64,000 bases of DNA from Gordonia araii NBRC 100433 (GCF_000241265.1 NZ_BAEE01000050.1:53880-117879); one strand, 5' to 3'. Positions 53,896 to 63,424 are shown, counted from the stretch's first letter. Program-made: numbers and translations. Notes: generated by a model not told the origin, from the letters alone.

Positions 53896-56800
53896 GCCTG
53901 TACCTCCGGCTCTTCAAGGTCATCGGTGAGGTAGTCGAGCGTGACGGAGAGCTGGCACTCGGCGTCGACGCTGCGCATGCTCATCGGCGTTTCCCAGGTG
54001 ACGTTCTTGTTGCCAGGATCTGCGAGGTCACCGGCGGGACGCATGAGGCCCTGCTTCGGGTCTCCGTTGAAGTAGCTGACCGTCGCCCAGGTCGTGCGCT
54101 CACCCTTCGCCCATTGGCGAGAACGCTCGGCGACCCATTGATCGAACACTGGCAGTTCCTCACTGTCGACGAGGGCGGCCCGTGCCCGAAGCAGCGCGAT
54201 CGAGTCGTCGAACTCGGCCTGCGGGAACGGGCTCGGGTCGAGCGTCGGATTGAGTTGGCGCATGCGAGAGATTGCCGCTGCGTGGAGCGCTCGTTTCAGG
54301 ACCGGCTCGGCGAAGGGCGTCACGGAGGTGGGTTCGACCTGCGCGTACAGCTGCTGGTGATAGGTCCGGAACCGCTCGTAGTGGCTGCGGTCGCGAGGCT
54401 TCGCTGCCCCGTAGATCGTGATGACAAGGCCAGGTGTCTTCACGTTGCGTCCGACGCGACCGCTCACCTGGATGTACTGCGCCGTTGTCTTGGGTTGACC
54501 AACGATCGTCATCAGGCCGAGCCGATCGATGTCGACCCCGACTTCGATGATGTTCGAGGCGAGGCAGATGTCGACGCACTTGGCGTTCTCGGGGCATGCC
54601 CCTGAGTTGACGCATTTGGCGCCGTCCGCACAATCGGGGTGAGGCAGCCGGAGTTCGAGCTCCTCGATTGCCTTCGGGATCTCGTCGCTGCGGCGACGCG
54701 ATGTGAGCTCCATTTTGTTGCGTGGGTACCTCGGCGTGATGCCGTCGCGCCGCTGCAGTCCTACCAGGTAGTCAGGGACGTCGGAGTCCAGCAAGGACAG
54801 CGTGTTGCCAAGCTCTCGGAGGCTGTTCAGGAAGTTGAGGTTGGTCCAGTACCCGTCGCGGTCGGCTGGGTCCGGGATCTGTGGACCTGCCTGGAGTGTT
54901 GCGGCTGCGACTCTTGCCTGGACGGTCTGCGTGGAGCCGAGCGAGGGGCTCATGACTCCGAGGTAGCGTCGGCCGGGTGCCGGCTTGCCGTCCGGAAGCC
55001 GGGCCGGTTCCGCGAAGAATGACCGCCCCTCTTCAAGCCCGTGGGGCGGGAACAGGGCGACTTCCTTCCGCCCAAACAGTCCGAGGATTTGATCCTCGTA
55101 GCGGCGCACCGTGGCGGTCGAGGCGATGATCTTGGTGGGGATTGGCGGATCGCTTCGACGGTCGGTGGCGAGGTCATCGATCATTGGTTCGTACAGGCCG
55201 ACCATTGACCCCAGCGGGCCGGAGATGAGGTGCAGTTCGTCTTGAATGATCAGGCCGGGCGGCGAGTAAACGCGTTCACCATGGTCGCCGAGTCCAAACA
55301 TGGTCCGAGCTGCGGGCTGCCATGCCATGGTGGCGAACTTGTCGACGGTGCCGATCACGATCGACGGACGCGACTCGTAGATGTCCTCATCGACGACATG
55401 GATGGGCAAGCCTTCTCGTCTGCTGTATCGGCAGAGCTCGTCTTGGCACCGGAAGAGGAATCGGCCGCCCGACCACACGTATCCCGGGGTGTCCTGCCCG
55501 CGTGACTTGCTGACCGGGCCCATGCGCGTGCCGCACCACGGACACTTGAGCAGCAGGAACTTGTTCGAGGCTCGGGAGTCGCGGCGTAGCTCCCCGAGCG
55601 CGCGCTCGGCGGCCGTCCATCGGTTGGGCGTCGAGTCGCGGCCCAACCAGACGCCGATCCCGAAGGGTGCCGTGCCGAGCTCGTCCTCCATGCCGGAGCG
55701 GACGTCCTCCAAGACGCAGATCAGAGACGAGGCGCGCAGGAACTGCTGAGCTGTGAGCAGGCGCAGTGTGTAGCGCATCAGCGTATCGGTGCCGGCGTCG
55801 TCTGGGTTGCGGAGTCGGCGGGCGAGCAGAGAGATGGCCGATGCGCCGAGGTATGCCTCGGTCTTGCCGCCACCTGTCGGGAAGAAGATCAGGTCGACCA
55901 GCGTGCGCTTCTGGTGGGTCGGGTCGACCAGTTCGGGCAGGCTCGCCAGAATGAAAGCGATCTGGAAGGCGCGCCAGCGACCACCTTTCGGGTCGGACGT
56001 TGCAGCGGGGTGAGCTCCGTCGGGCCGGTAGACCCCTTGCTTGTCCTTAATGAGATCTCGTGGCTCAAGCCGGGACCGAACCTGCTGGTACAGCATCGCG
56101 AAGTTCGCGAGCTGGAAGGCCCGGCCAGCGATGGGGGCGTTCTGCACTAGGTACCAGCCCTCCTGCATCCGTTCGAGGGCCTCAGTGCACCTTTTCACGT
56201 GCTCCCGCGCGGCTCGCTGGTAGCGCGCTGGCAGGTCGTTGATCGAGGCGCTTCGGTCGTTGATCCACCGGCCGTACAACTCGAGGACCTTCTCGACCTG
56301 GGCGTCGCCAGCAGCGGTGGCGTTGGCGAGTTCCTCCATGCTGACGCTCACCGGCGTGCGGGTGCCGTCAGGGTGCTCTTCGTAGACGTCGGGCGTCAGG
56401 CTGGTGACCTCGTAGGCGGGCAACGCGTCGGCCTTCACGAATGGGACCGTCGGGATTCCGTCCTCTCCGGCCAAGTCCTCCCAAGTGGCTGCGCATCCGT
56501 GCCCGATCGCGAAGGTGCATCGGTGGCGGTAGAGGAGTGCAATCGACTCCTCTTCCTCATCACTGTCCGCCTGCTCGACGTCTGGGTACGGCTCGATACG
56601 GAGTCCCTCCGCTGCTGTGGCGGAAAACGCGACTTGGAAGAAGGCGCTCCCCGATCCTGTGCCGACCGCGTCGTCAACGACCGCGAGCGTGACCAGTCGA
56701 AGATCCGGGTCCGCCTCACCGGGCACCGCGCGACTAAAGATGGAAACGCTGGGCTTGATACGCGGCTCGATCTTTGGCTCAACAACTACAGGCGTCGTGT

Positions 56801-57410
56801 TCAGCGGTGACCGCTTTCGCTCCCGTCGGAGTACGTTTGCCGAGGCGACCGCGTCGAGCACGAAGGGACGGCGGACCCACCAGTTCAGCGGGGGCGAATC
56901 CGGTGCGGTGATCTTGACGGGGTCGTAGTAGGCACCGGTCACCTGGATCTTGAGTTCCGCTCCTTCAGCGACTCGGACCTTGAAGGAGATCGCCATGGCC
57001 GACGGCTTTCGTCGGTTCGCGTCGGACAGGTCGAAGTCATCGGAGTCCGGTTGGTCCTGCCGACGGGGACCACGTACGTCCGTCGCCGGCGCCTCGGGGT
57101 TCTCTTCATTCTCGGCCAGTCCTGGAATGACGGCAGAGTCGTCACCCTCGGAGGCTAGGCCGCCGCTCGGGGTTCCGCCGCTGTAGAGAACACCAACGCC
57201 GTAGCGGCGCAGGGGGTCGGAGCGCGTCAGCACCTCTTCGAGCGTGTCGCGATCATGGAACTGTCCGTTGATCTCGTCCTTCGTCTGGAAGGTCAAGGAC
57301 GGCCCTGAACAGTCAACCGGGCTGCCGATGGGAGCCTCGCCGCCGGGCGGTCCAAACAGCTCGCGTCGTACCGCTGCCTCGACGACATCGCGTGCTTCAA
57401 TACCGCTCAT
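53892..57410 (-). CDS. drmA: DrmA-like DISARM SF2 helicase
   Basis: 1,172 residues. Walker A is IFFPTGGGKTEAYLGASA at about 515, the DEAH-type box is LIIQDELHLISGPLGSM at about 730, motif III is IIASTATVRR, and motifs V and VI are IIEVGVDIDRLG and YIQVSGRVGRN. Two zinc-type clusters lie between: KCPWCGTRMG plus FRCQDELCRYS (about 622-660) and CADGAKCVNSGACPENAKC (about 935). The large N-terminal 480 residues have no recognised motif. DrmA is the DNA-translocating helicase of DISARM and binds DrmB. Adjacent gene ends overlap by four bases on both sides. Confidence 0.88.
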   Translation of the reverse strand: MSGIEARDVVEAAVRRELFGPPGGEAPIGSPVDCSGPSLTFQTKDEINGQFHDRDTLEEVLTRSDPLRRYGVGVLYSGGTPSGGLASEGDDSAVIPGLAENEENPEAPATDVRGPRRQDQPDSDDFDLSDANRRKPSAMAISFKVRVAEGAELKIQVTGAYYDPVKITAPDSPPLNWWVRRPFVLDAVASANVLRRERKRSPLNTTPVVVEPKIEPRIKPSVSIFSRAVPGEADPDLRLVTLAVVDDAVGTGSGSAFFQVAFSATAAEGLRIEPYPDVEQADSDEEEESIALLYRHRCTFAIGHGCAATWEDLAGEDGIPTVPFVKADALPAYEVTSLTPDVYEEHPDGTRTPVSVSMEELANATAAGDAQVEKVLELYGRWINDRSASINDLPARYQRAAREHVKRCTEALERMQEGWYLVQNAPIAGRAFQLANFAMLYQQVRSRLEPRDLIKDKQGVYRPDGAHPAATSDPKGGRWRAFQIAFILASLPELVDPTHQKRTLVDLIFFPTGGGKTEAYLGASAISLLARRLRNPDDAGTDTLMRYTLRLLTAQQFLRASSLICVLEDVRSGMEDELGTAPFGIGVWLGRDSTPNRWTAAERALGELRRDSRASNKFLLLKCPWCGTRMGPVSKSRGQDTPGYVWSGGRFLFRCQDELCRYSRREGLPIHVVDEDIYESRPSIVIGTVDKFATMAWQPAARTMFGLGDHGERVYSPPGLIIQDELHLISGPLGSMVGLYEPMIDDLATDRRSDPPIPTKIIASTATVRRYEDQILGLFGRKEVALFPPHGLEEGRSFFAEPARLPDGKPAPGRRYLGVMSPSLGSTQTVQARVAAATLQAGPQIPDPADRDGYWTNLNFLNSLRELGNTLSLLDSDVPDYLVGLQRRDGITPRYPRNKMELTSRRRSDEIPKAIEELELRLPHPDCADGAKCVNSGACPENAKCVDICLASNIIEVGVDIDRLGLMTIVGQPKTTAQYIQVSGRVGRNVKTPGLVITIYGAAKPRDRSHYERFRTYHQQLYAQVEPTSVTPFAEPVLKRALHAAAISRMRQLNPTLDPSPFPQAEFDDSIALLRARAALVDSEELPVFDQWVAERSRQWAKGERTTWATVSYFNGDPKQGLMRPAGDLADPGNKNVTWETPMSMRSVDAECQLSVTLDYLTDDLEEPEVQA

Positions 57411-59107
57411 TGGTTCCCTGCCATTCCTGCCAGTCCGGTGCTCTCCTCGAGGACACCGTAGAGACGATCGGTTGCTCGGGTCAGGCCGACGTACAGGACG
57501 GACTCGAAGTTCGGCACGTTCGCCCGGTCGAGGTCCGTGACGATGACGGCCGGCGCTTCGAGGCCTTTGAAGGCGTGGATCGAGGAGAAGCGGATCTTGC
57601 CCTTCTTGATGGTGTCGCCTTCAACTTGGACGAGCACGCTCTTGAGCCATCGGTCACTCGTCGTGGCAGCTACGGACCCAGCGCCGAGCGGACTCAGGAC
57701 CACGATCTCGCTGAGGTCGAACGATTCTTCCCGCAGTGCCTCGACTGCCTGGCGCAGCAACGGCGACTGGTCATCGCCACGCTGGTATTTGAGGAGCACG
57801 GGGTTGGCGCCGTCATCGTCTCGTCGGAACTTCCGGTAACCGGGGGTGAGTCCGCTGAAGAAGTTGACGCTGAACCCGATCCTTGGAAGGTTCCGGCAGT
57901 TCACGGTGAGTCGGTGGGAAGGCATGTGCGGCATGCACGCCTTGAGAAGTTCGCGGCCACGGCCGTCGTCGTAGATGGCCTGGCGCTCGAAGTCGCCAAA
58001 CATGAGGACGCGGCCGCCGGACAACCCGCCCTTGACCATCAGCTCGAAGACGTCGAGATACGACTCAGACAGGAGATCCTGGATCTCGTCGATGATCAGG
58101 AAGTCAGCCGGAGGCTCGCCCAACTTAAGCAGGACGTCGACGGCTCGTTCGGGAAGTTCGGTGGTCCAGAACAACTGCCCAGCATCGTCTGGCGCCTTCA
58201 GCCTCGTGAGCGCCAAGAGCTGGCGATGGAAGGTGCCGACCGACAGGCCAGGCCCGTCGATGTCGGTCGCAAGGCGTCGACCGAGCAGCTTGTTGAAGCA
58301 CATGAGGCTGCCGGTTCGCCCGAGCGCCAGCTCGCGGCGCGCGGCCTCCAGTGCGAGGAAGGTCTTCCCGGAGCCAGCCGGTCCGGTAAACAGCACGCTT
58401 TGGTTGTCAGACATGGCGTCGAGAGCCAGGAATTGCTCCTCAACGAAACGGACGAGCTGATGCTCGCGAGCCGAGCGCACGTCACCAGCGACGATGCCGA
58501 ACTCAAAGTTCGGTCGAAGCAGCATCGCGATCTGCTTTGCTATCGCCTGATCCGGCCCGAGGCCCCCGTAGGAGAAGCCGTTGAAGGTGGCGTCGAGGTT
58601 GGTGATGCCACCCGCGAAGGCCCGGCGGATCGCACCGATCGGGTCTTTCTTGAGGTCCTCTGAGTCGAGCACCTGCCAGTCGAACCACTCGTTCGTCGGC
58701 TTGAGCATCGTCCGGGCACGAGTTGCTGTGAACCACGCAGCGCTCAGCATCGGGATCGACCGGAGATCGATCTTTTTCTTCAGCAGGTCCTTCCGAATCG
58801 AGTGCATCGCTTCGCTGGCCTGCTTGAACGGACCGCGCGTGGTTGGGGCCTGGTTGCCGAGTTTCCAGACGCCGTCCTCGAACGTGAAATGCTCGTGCGA
58901 CTTCACCTCGATCACCAGGATCCCGAGATCTGGGGCGATGATGACGAAGTCGGCCTCCCCCTCCGGGTTGCGTACGTGCTCGGCGATGTTGAGCGAGTGG
59001 AGGACGATCCAGTCGTCGGTTGTCTGGTCCTCGGCGAGCTTCCGGTAGACCGATTTCTCCCCCGGCGCTGCTCCTTCAGGAAAGAGCGGCGGAATCAGTC
59101 GAGCCAC
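57407..59107 (-). CDS. NERD nuclease-domain UvrD-like helicase
   Basis: 566 residues from a GTG. Residues about 10-130 form a NERD domain: GEADFVIIAPDLGILVIEVK contains the E...D and E-x-K of a PD-(D/E)xK nuclease. An SF1 helicase follows: VLFTGPAGSGKTFLALEAAR (about 245), FLIIDEIQDLLSESY, LTVNCRNLPRIG, FSSIHAFKGLEAPAVIVTDL and LYVGLTRATDRLYG. It should couple DNA translocation and cleavage. Standard DISARM does not include this gene, so it is the most distinctive member of the locus. It overlaps drmA by four bases and the upstream gene by 13. Confidence 0.85.
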   Translation of the reverse strand: MARLIPPLFPEGAAPGEKSVYRKLAEDQTTDDWIVLHSLNIAEHVRNPEGEADFVIIAPDLGILVIEVKSHEHFTFEDGVWKLGNQAPTTRGPFKQASEAMHSIRKDLLKKKIDLRSIPMLSAAWFTATRARTMLKPTNEWFDWQVLDSEDLKKDPIGAIRRAFAGGITNLDATFNGFSYGGLGPDQAIAKQIAMLLRPNFEFGIVAGDVRSAREHQLVRFVEEQFLALDAMSDNQSVLFTGPAGSGKTFLALEAARRELALGRTGSLMCFNKLLGRRLATDIDGPGLSVGTFHRQLLALTRLKAPDDAGQLFWTTELPERAVDVLLKLGEPPADFLIIDEIQDLLSESYLDVFELMVKGGLSGGRVLMFGDFERQAIYDDGRGRELLKACMPHMPSHRLTVNCRNLPRIGFSVNFFSGLTPGYRKFRRDDDGANPVLLKYQRGDDQSPLLRQAVEALREESFDLSEIVVLSPLGAGSVAATTSDRWLKSVLVQVEGDTIKKGKIRFSSIHAFKGLEAPAVIVTDLDRANVPNFESVLYVGLTRATDRLYGVLEESTGLAGMAGNQ

Positions 59108-60609
59108 TGGGCACTCCCATCCGTGAACGGCACCCGTGCTTGATGCCTGCTGACGATCTCGGTGAACGGCGCGCGGCCTAGAACCCGAGCGACAATCATG
59201 CCGCGGAACCCTTCCCGTGGAAGATCAAGATGGAGAATTCCATCGCGTTCGAGCACCCGCAGATCGGCGCGCCCGACCGCAGCTTCGAGTTCTTTGCGGA
59301 GTTCAGCGCTCGCCTTGTAGACCGCTCGCCGGAGCGTGATCGCGTTGCCGTAGGTGGGCTGCGACGGCTCGTCGAGCCAATCCAGGAGCAACGCAAAGTC
59401 GGCGTCACGCTGAGGGCAGATCAGCCGCGGCTCGGCCCAGGCACGGACTTGGCCGCTCGACCGCACGCCGAGGCGTTCAAGCTCCGCCGCTGCCTGACGG
59501 GCTCCAACCCGAGCCAGCCGTTCCTCAAGCCGCGCTTTCCACCGTGCCTGAGTGGTGAGGATCTCGGACGCTCTCGCGCCGAGGGCGACGATGGCCTGGT
59601 CGTACATCGCTCCGCGTTCGGTCTCACCCTCGCGGAGAACCAGATAGGTACCGGTCACAACTCCTGAGACGGCTTCGTACCCGACGCGGGCACCCTCGGG
59701 CTGCCGCGGGTCCAGCGAGCGGATCCGATCACCGTCGTCGAGCCACAGGCCGTACCCGCCTGCCAGGAGGACCTTCCACGCCTCCACCTCGTCGCTCGTC
59801 GGCTCACGGTCATCCGATGCGCGCGTGCCCCAAGTCGGCTGAGGGAAGTAGACGTCCGCGATCTCTTCATCATCAACGACGGCGTTGTCGGGCTCGGTCA
59901 GGTCACCGATCTGATAGACGGTGGCCTTGACCACGATCTGTCCCTCGGCATGCACCCCGAGAGTGGACGACAGTACCGACCGGTTCCCGAACCAAGCCGG
60001 CATCAGGAAGGTGACCTCAGGAGTCACCGGTGCCGTGACGACCGATGGTGGCATGAAGGTTGGCGGCGCCACAACGTAGCTGGTTTCGATCGTCAGCGCG
60101 ACCTCGTCGAGCTCGCTCGGCACCAGGACGTTCACGCCGACTTCGTCGAGCCACGATGCCAACCCCGCGCGAGCTGCTCCCTTGCTCGCGACGACGACAC
60201 ATGCATCGGGGCCAACCTCGTGGATCGATTCGAGTAGGACTGGTCCTATGGGCGAGTCCGTCTCGCCCACTGCCGTCGCTGCGTCGGCGATGAGGTCGAG
60301 CAAGGCCCCGTCGCTGACGAGGTTCCGGAGACGCGTCGACTGCCGCACGATGTCATCGATCAGCGGCTGTTGCGTTTGGAACTGCTGCGGTTGCGGCTGG
60401 GTCATGCGGCGCCAGCGCAGCGCATTGGTCGCATGGAGGACTCCGTTCCAGACCTCGCTTCGTTCGTCCCCGAGCGCGAACAAGGTCCGGCGGATTGCCG
60501 CGTTCAACTGGGCGCCAGCCGGATCGCCGACGGCAAATATCGAAACACCCTGTTGCATCAGGGAGTCCGCAGCCACGTAGCGGCGGGCGACATCGTGGAC
60601 CCGGCTCAT
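59095..60609 (-). CDS. Uncharacterised defence-island protein A
   Basis: 504 residues from ATG 60609 (MSRVHDVARRYVAADSLMQQ), which overlaps the upstream stop by four bases. The first 150 residues are helical. A central beta-rich region contains DACVVVASKGAARAGLASWL, then SYVVAPPTFMPPSVVTAP and VTFLMPAWFGNRSVLS. The C-terminal 120 residues are charged helices (RWKARLEERLARVGARQAAA). No nuclease, ATPase or HxK phospholipase-D motif is seen. Together with protein B it has the combined length of a DrmE-type protein, so a split DrmE is conceivable, but I have no direct evidence. Confidence 0.6.
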   Translation of the reverse strand: MSRVHDVARRYVAADSLMQQGVSIFAVGDPAGAQLNAAIRRTLFALGDERSEVWNGVLHATNALRWRRMTQPQPQQFQTQQPLIDDIVRQSTRLRNLVSDGALLDLIADAATAVGETDSPIGPVLLESIHEVGPDACVVVASKGAARAGLASWLDEVGVNVLVPSELDEVALTIETSYVVAPPTFMPPSVVTAPVTPEVTFLMPAWFGNRSVLSSTLGVHAEGQIVVKATVYQIGDLTEPDNAVVDDEEIADVYFPQPTWGTRASDDREPTSDEVEAWKVLLAGGYGLWLDDGDRIRSLDPRQPEGARVGYEAVSGVVTGTYLVLREGETERGAMYDQAIVALGARASEILTTQARWKARLEERLARVGARQAAAELERLGVRSSGQVRAWAEPRLICPQRDADFALLLDWLDEPSQPTYGNAITLRRAVYKASAELRKELEAAVGRADLRVLERDGILHLDLPREGFRGMIVARVLGRAPFTEIVSRHQARVPFTDGSAQWLD

Positions 60610-61547
60610 AGCGCCACCGTGAAGGCCAAGGCCTCGACTGCGGCCGGTGGTCGCCAATGGAGTTCGTCGACCACGGATACCGGCCGACTGTTGTTGTGAC
60701 GGGCCTCGATGATCGTCTCCGCCGCGGATTCGTCAGCCACCGAACGATCAACGATGCAGATGACAATCGGCACCGTGATGTCGTTCAGATACTTGATAGC
60801 GCCATAGCGATCCAGAACAACTGCGGCACAGGACTCGGGCAGAGCTTCGCCTTCGCCAAGGCGAGAAGCCGAAATGACCGGCGTCGACCAGGTCGCCGCG
60901 CGATCGTCGTAAGGCAGGACGTAGGTACCAAGCGTCGTGCCCGAAGCGCCGACGGACGCCGCGTTTCCAATGACGGCCTGAAGGTCCTCACGAAGCCACT
61001 TGCTCGTACCTACGAGGGCAAGATCCATCGGTGGCGCGGCGAGGCGGCCCAGCCATGAGGTCGCCGCACCGGTTAGCTCGGCCAGGTATCCGCCTGCGGG
61101 AACCTCGCTGACAGTGGACTCGACCTCATCGTCGAGCACCGACACGGCGCGGTAACGATCGGCAGGGAGGAGCTTGCCGCCGGTGAGAACCCGCGCGCCA
61201 CTCGAATGCGCCTCCATTTTCGAGAACCTACCGGTAACGATCAGCCTGTCGGTCACCGCCCGCAAGTAGGTCGATCGATCGGATGCTTCGAACACGGCGA
61301 GCGGATCATCAAGCGCAGGAGCTGGACTCGACAGCATCCAGCCAGACCCGATGAGCGCGGCGACGTAGTCACGGCAGGGCACCGAGACGGCCAAGACCAG
61401 CTGTCGCCCCTCAAGCTTCGAGAGGTAGCGGCGTAAGAGGGATCCGAGGGCGACGAAGGAGCCAATCCATGGTTCGACGACCATCGGTTCACCTGACTGA
61501 TCTGCGAGACCAAGGTACGTGCGCGGACGCGTCGACGAATCAGCCAC
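60606..61547 (-). CDS. Uncharacterised defence-island protein B
   Basis: 313 residues from GTG 61547, where GGAGGG lies seven bases upstream; the frame stays open to 61580. The sequence is alpha/beta: RQLVLAVSVPCRDYVAALIG, DRLIVTGRFSKMEAH, MDLALVGTSKWLREDLQAVI and VPIVICIVDRSVADESAAET. The last segment looks like a Rossmann-type strand-loop-helix. No catalytic motif can be identified. It heads the five-gene minus-strand operon, about 200 bases from the methyltransferase gene. Confidence 0.6.
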   Translation of the reverse strand: MADSSTRPRTYLGLADQSGEPMVVEPWIGSFVALGSLLRRYLSKLEGRQLVLAVSVPCRDYVAALIGSGWMLSSPAPALDDPLAVFEASDRSTYLRAVTDRLIVTGRFSKMEAHSSGARVLTGGKLLPADRYRAVSVLDDEVESTVSEVPAGGYLAELTGAATSWLGRLAAPPMDLALVGTSKWLREDLQAVIGNAASVGASGTTLGTYVLPYDDRAATWSTPVISASRLGEGEALPESCAAVVLDRYGAIKYLNDITVPIVICIVDRSVADESAAETIIEARHNNSRPVSVVDELHWRPPAAVEALAFTVAL

Positions 61548-61749
61548 ACCGCTCCCTCCGTAGTAAGTCGGGGCCCACACCGCAACGGAGACGACTCTAG
61601 AGGGCAGGTCCGACAGATTCGGCTGAAGCCAACGCGCCGACTCTCGCTATACCTGTCGTGGCCGTTGTGCGCACCGAGTGCGACGCCCAACCGCAGCGCC
61701 GACGCGCAACCGATCGGTCAAGGTTCACCGCGATCACTTCGTTCGGATC
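61548..61749. other. Intergenic segment between protein B and the methyltransferase
   Basis: No gene. On the minus strand TCTAGAGT near 61590-61597 contains TAGAGT, a possible -10 for the operon beginning at 61547. An internal promoter would let the methyltransferase be expressed separately from the restriction-like genes. Confidence 0.35.
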
Positions 61750-62781
61750 TCACGCGCTGAGCGCCTCGACGGCCGGTGACTTCTGGTCTGCCTCGCGCAG
61801 CGCAGTCTTGATTGCTGCCGCAAGTGACTGGGCAAGTGGCGGAGGAACAGCATTCGAGACTTGCTCGACCTGGGACGAGAGGGTTCCCTCTAGAACGAAC
61901 TCCTCCGGGAATCCCTGAAGGAGCATCGCTTCGTAGATGCTGAGACGGCGGCGGCCCTCGGGGTGTACGTGGATCTCTCGATGGCCGTAGGCGACAGTAG
62001 GACTCGGCTTGTCCCAGTCCAGTCGACGGAAACTGCGGCCTGCGCGATTCGCGCCGCCGGGTTGGGAGAAGCGCTTTGATACTGGGCGCATTGTCCAGTG
62101 GTTCTCATGGTGCGGAATGGCGGACTTCTCAAGGTCGCGAGCGAAGAAGGCTGGTGTAGGAAGACCTCCGATCACTGAGCGCACCGTGAGATCGCCCGCT
62201 TCCACCTTCTTTGGTCTGAAGTTCAGGGCAACTTCTTCCTTTCGGAAACCAGAAATTATGACCCGATTCCGGGTTTGGGCGACTCCATAGTCGAGAGCGG
62301 AGTACTCGTTCACGTCGGGGGTGAGACCCATATCCCCGAACTTGGAAAGAATGCCGCTAAACGTCACCGAGTGCTTGGTGTCACGGATACCCAGGACGTT
62401 CTCAAACAGAACGAACTGTACGTCGTACCTGTCCTGCAACGCTTCGACGATCTCAAGGTAGAGTATCGGTAACCGGTTCCGCGGGTCGTTCGCGGCCGAC
62501 CCCGTGTTGGCCCGAGAGAAGCCCTGACACGGCGGCCCGCCAATTACCCCGATTGATTCGCCCGGCTCCAGGAGTTTCTCCAGGTGGGTGAGAACGCCGT
62601 TAGGGCCGAGATCTGCTAGGTCAGCTGCAACCGAGGTCGTATCCTTGAAGTTCCGTTGGTGAGTCTGGATGGCGGCGGGCGATAGGTCGATTGCGAAAGT
62701 CAGTAGGAAGCCGGCCTGTCTGAAGCCGAGGTCCAAGCCTCCTGCACCCGAGAATAGGCTGATGATCTTGGGCAACGCCAT
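61750..62781 (-). CDS. DNA (cytosine-5) methyltransferase
   Basis: 343 residues. Motif I is IISLFSGAGGLDLGF, motif IV with catalytic Cys is IGGPPCQGFSRAN, motif VI is FVLFENVLGI, motif VIII is QTRNRVII, and QVSNAVPPPLAQSL is motif X. The variable region between about 220 and 270 should set the target sequence, which is unknown. In class 2 DISARM the methyltransferase DrmMII protects host DNA. The ATG at 62781 has AGGAGT upstream; the longer frame to 62847 lacks conservation. It needs to act with Vsr, which is at the opposite edge. Confidence 0.92.
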   Translation of the reverse strand: MALPKIISLFSGAGGLDLGFRQAGFLLTFAIDLSPAAIQTHQRNFKDTTSVAADLADLGPNGVLTHLEKLLEPGESIGVIGGPPCQGFSRANTGSAANDPRNRLPILYLEIVEALQDRYDVQFVLFENVLGIRDTKHSVTFSGILSKFGDMGLTPDVNEYSALDYGVAQTRNRVIISGFRKEEVALNFRPKKVEAGDLTVRSVIGGLPTPAFFARDLEKSAIPHHENHWTMRPVSKRFSQPGGANRAGRSFRRLDWDKPSPTVAYGHREIHVHPEGRRRLSIYEAMLLQGFPEEFVLEGTLSSQVEQVSNAVPPPLAQSLAAAIKTALREADQKSPAVEALSA

Positions 62782-63387
62782 ACTGACTCCTGTTTCGATA
62801 TGCGCGCACGCAAGGGCCAAACGATTTGGCGCTTCCTCACGGCCCACGGTTGCCCCGCGTCGGACGCGGCCGGCATCGCAACTCTAGCCGGAGCCTGCGA
62901 CGTTTGGGCGGAGGACTCAGAACCAGTCGGCCATGTCTGGCCCTCAAGGCTGAGTGGGCCGTATGACCGACGTCGGGCGGCATGTCGTCGGCCGGCAAGT
63001 TCGCTGCGGGTGGGGAGCTGCGTGACCAGTTGGTCGAACTCTCGCTGGCAGCTCTGCGGAGTCGGTGAAGTTCGGACGCAGGTGCGATAGCGCGAACGAG
63101 CCTATGCTCCCGGAACCGGATGTTGCGTTAGTTGTGTCGCCCCGCGGCTGATCGTGAGTTCATTGTCGAGGTGGACGCCGCCTGAGCCGCTCTACCGACC
63201 GGGCAGAATGTCCTCGTCGGTGTAGCAGTGCATCAGTGGATCGAACAGTGACCTGTCTCCGCCCCTGCCGCTGCTGTCCGCAACAGGTACACGCGCACAG
63301 GGGTACGGGCACGTGAGAAGCCCCTGTTGCAAGAACCGTAGAGAAGCTGATGGGCGAAGGAATCACTGATCAACCAGTATGGTGAGG
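62782..63387. other. Gene-free segment at the right edge of the defence island
   Basis: No supported gene. Open frames here have no recognisable protein features. An inverted repeat GCAACAGG (63280-63287) and CCTGTTGC (63323-63330) with a 35-base loop is visible. I see no tRNA gene or integrase that would mark an attachment site. Confidence 0.5.
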
Positions 63388-63424
63388 CACGTTCGAGCGA
63401 CTGAAATCAGAAGTCGCGAACGTG
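63388..63424. promoter_or_regulatory. Long hairpin upstream of the PIN-like gene
   Basis: CACGTTCGAGCGACT (63388-63402) pairs with AGTCGCGAACGTG (63412-63424) with one bulge and a nine-base loop. A TTTTT run follows at 63431-63435, so it may be a terminator, or a leader structure just ahead of the ATG at 63443. Confidence 0.5.

Noticed and set aside
57392..58663. A 423-residue plus-strand frame in the defence island
   Set aside because: Antisense to the NERD helicase, which has a complete motif series.
59095..61547. DrmC-type phospholipase D in the unknown proteins
   Set aside because: No HxKxxxxD motif is present in either protein.
62800..63090. A 96-residue plus-strand frame
   Set aside because: Overlaps the methyltransferase leader, Arg-rich, no recognisable domain or Shine-Dalgarno.
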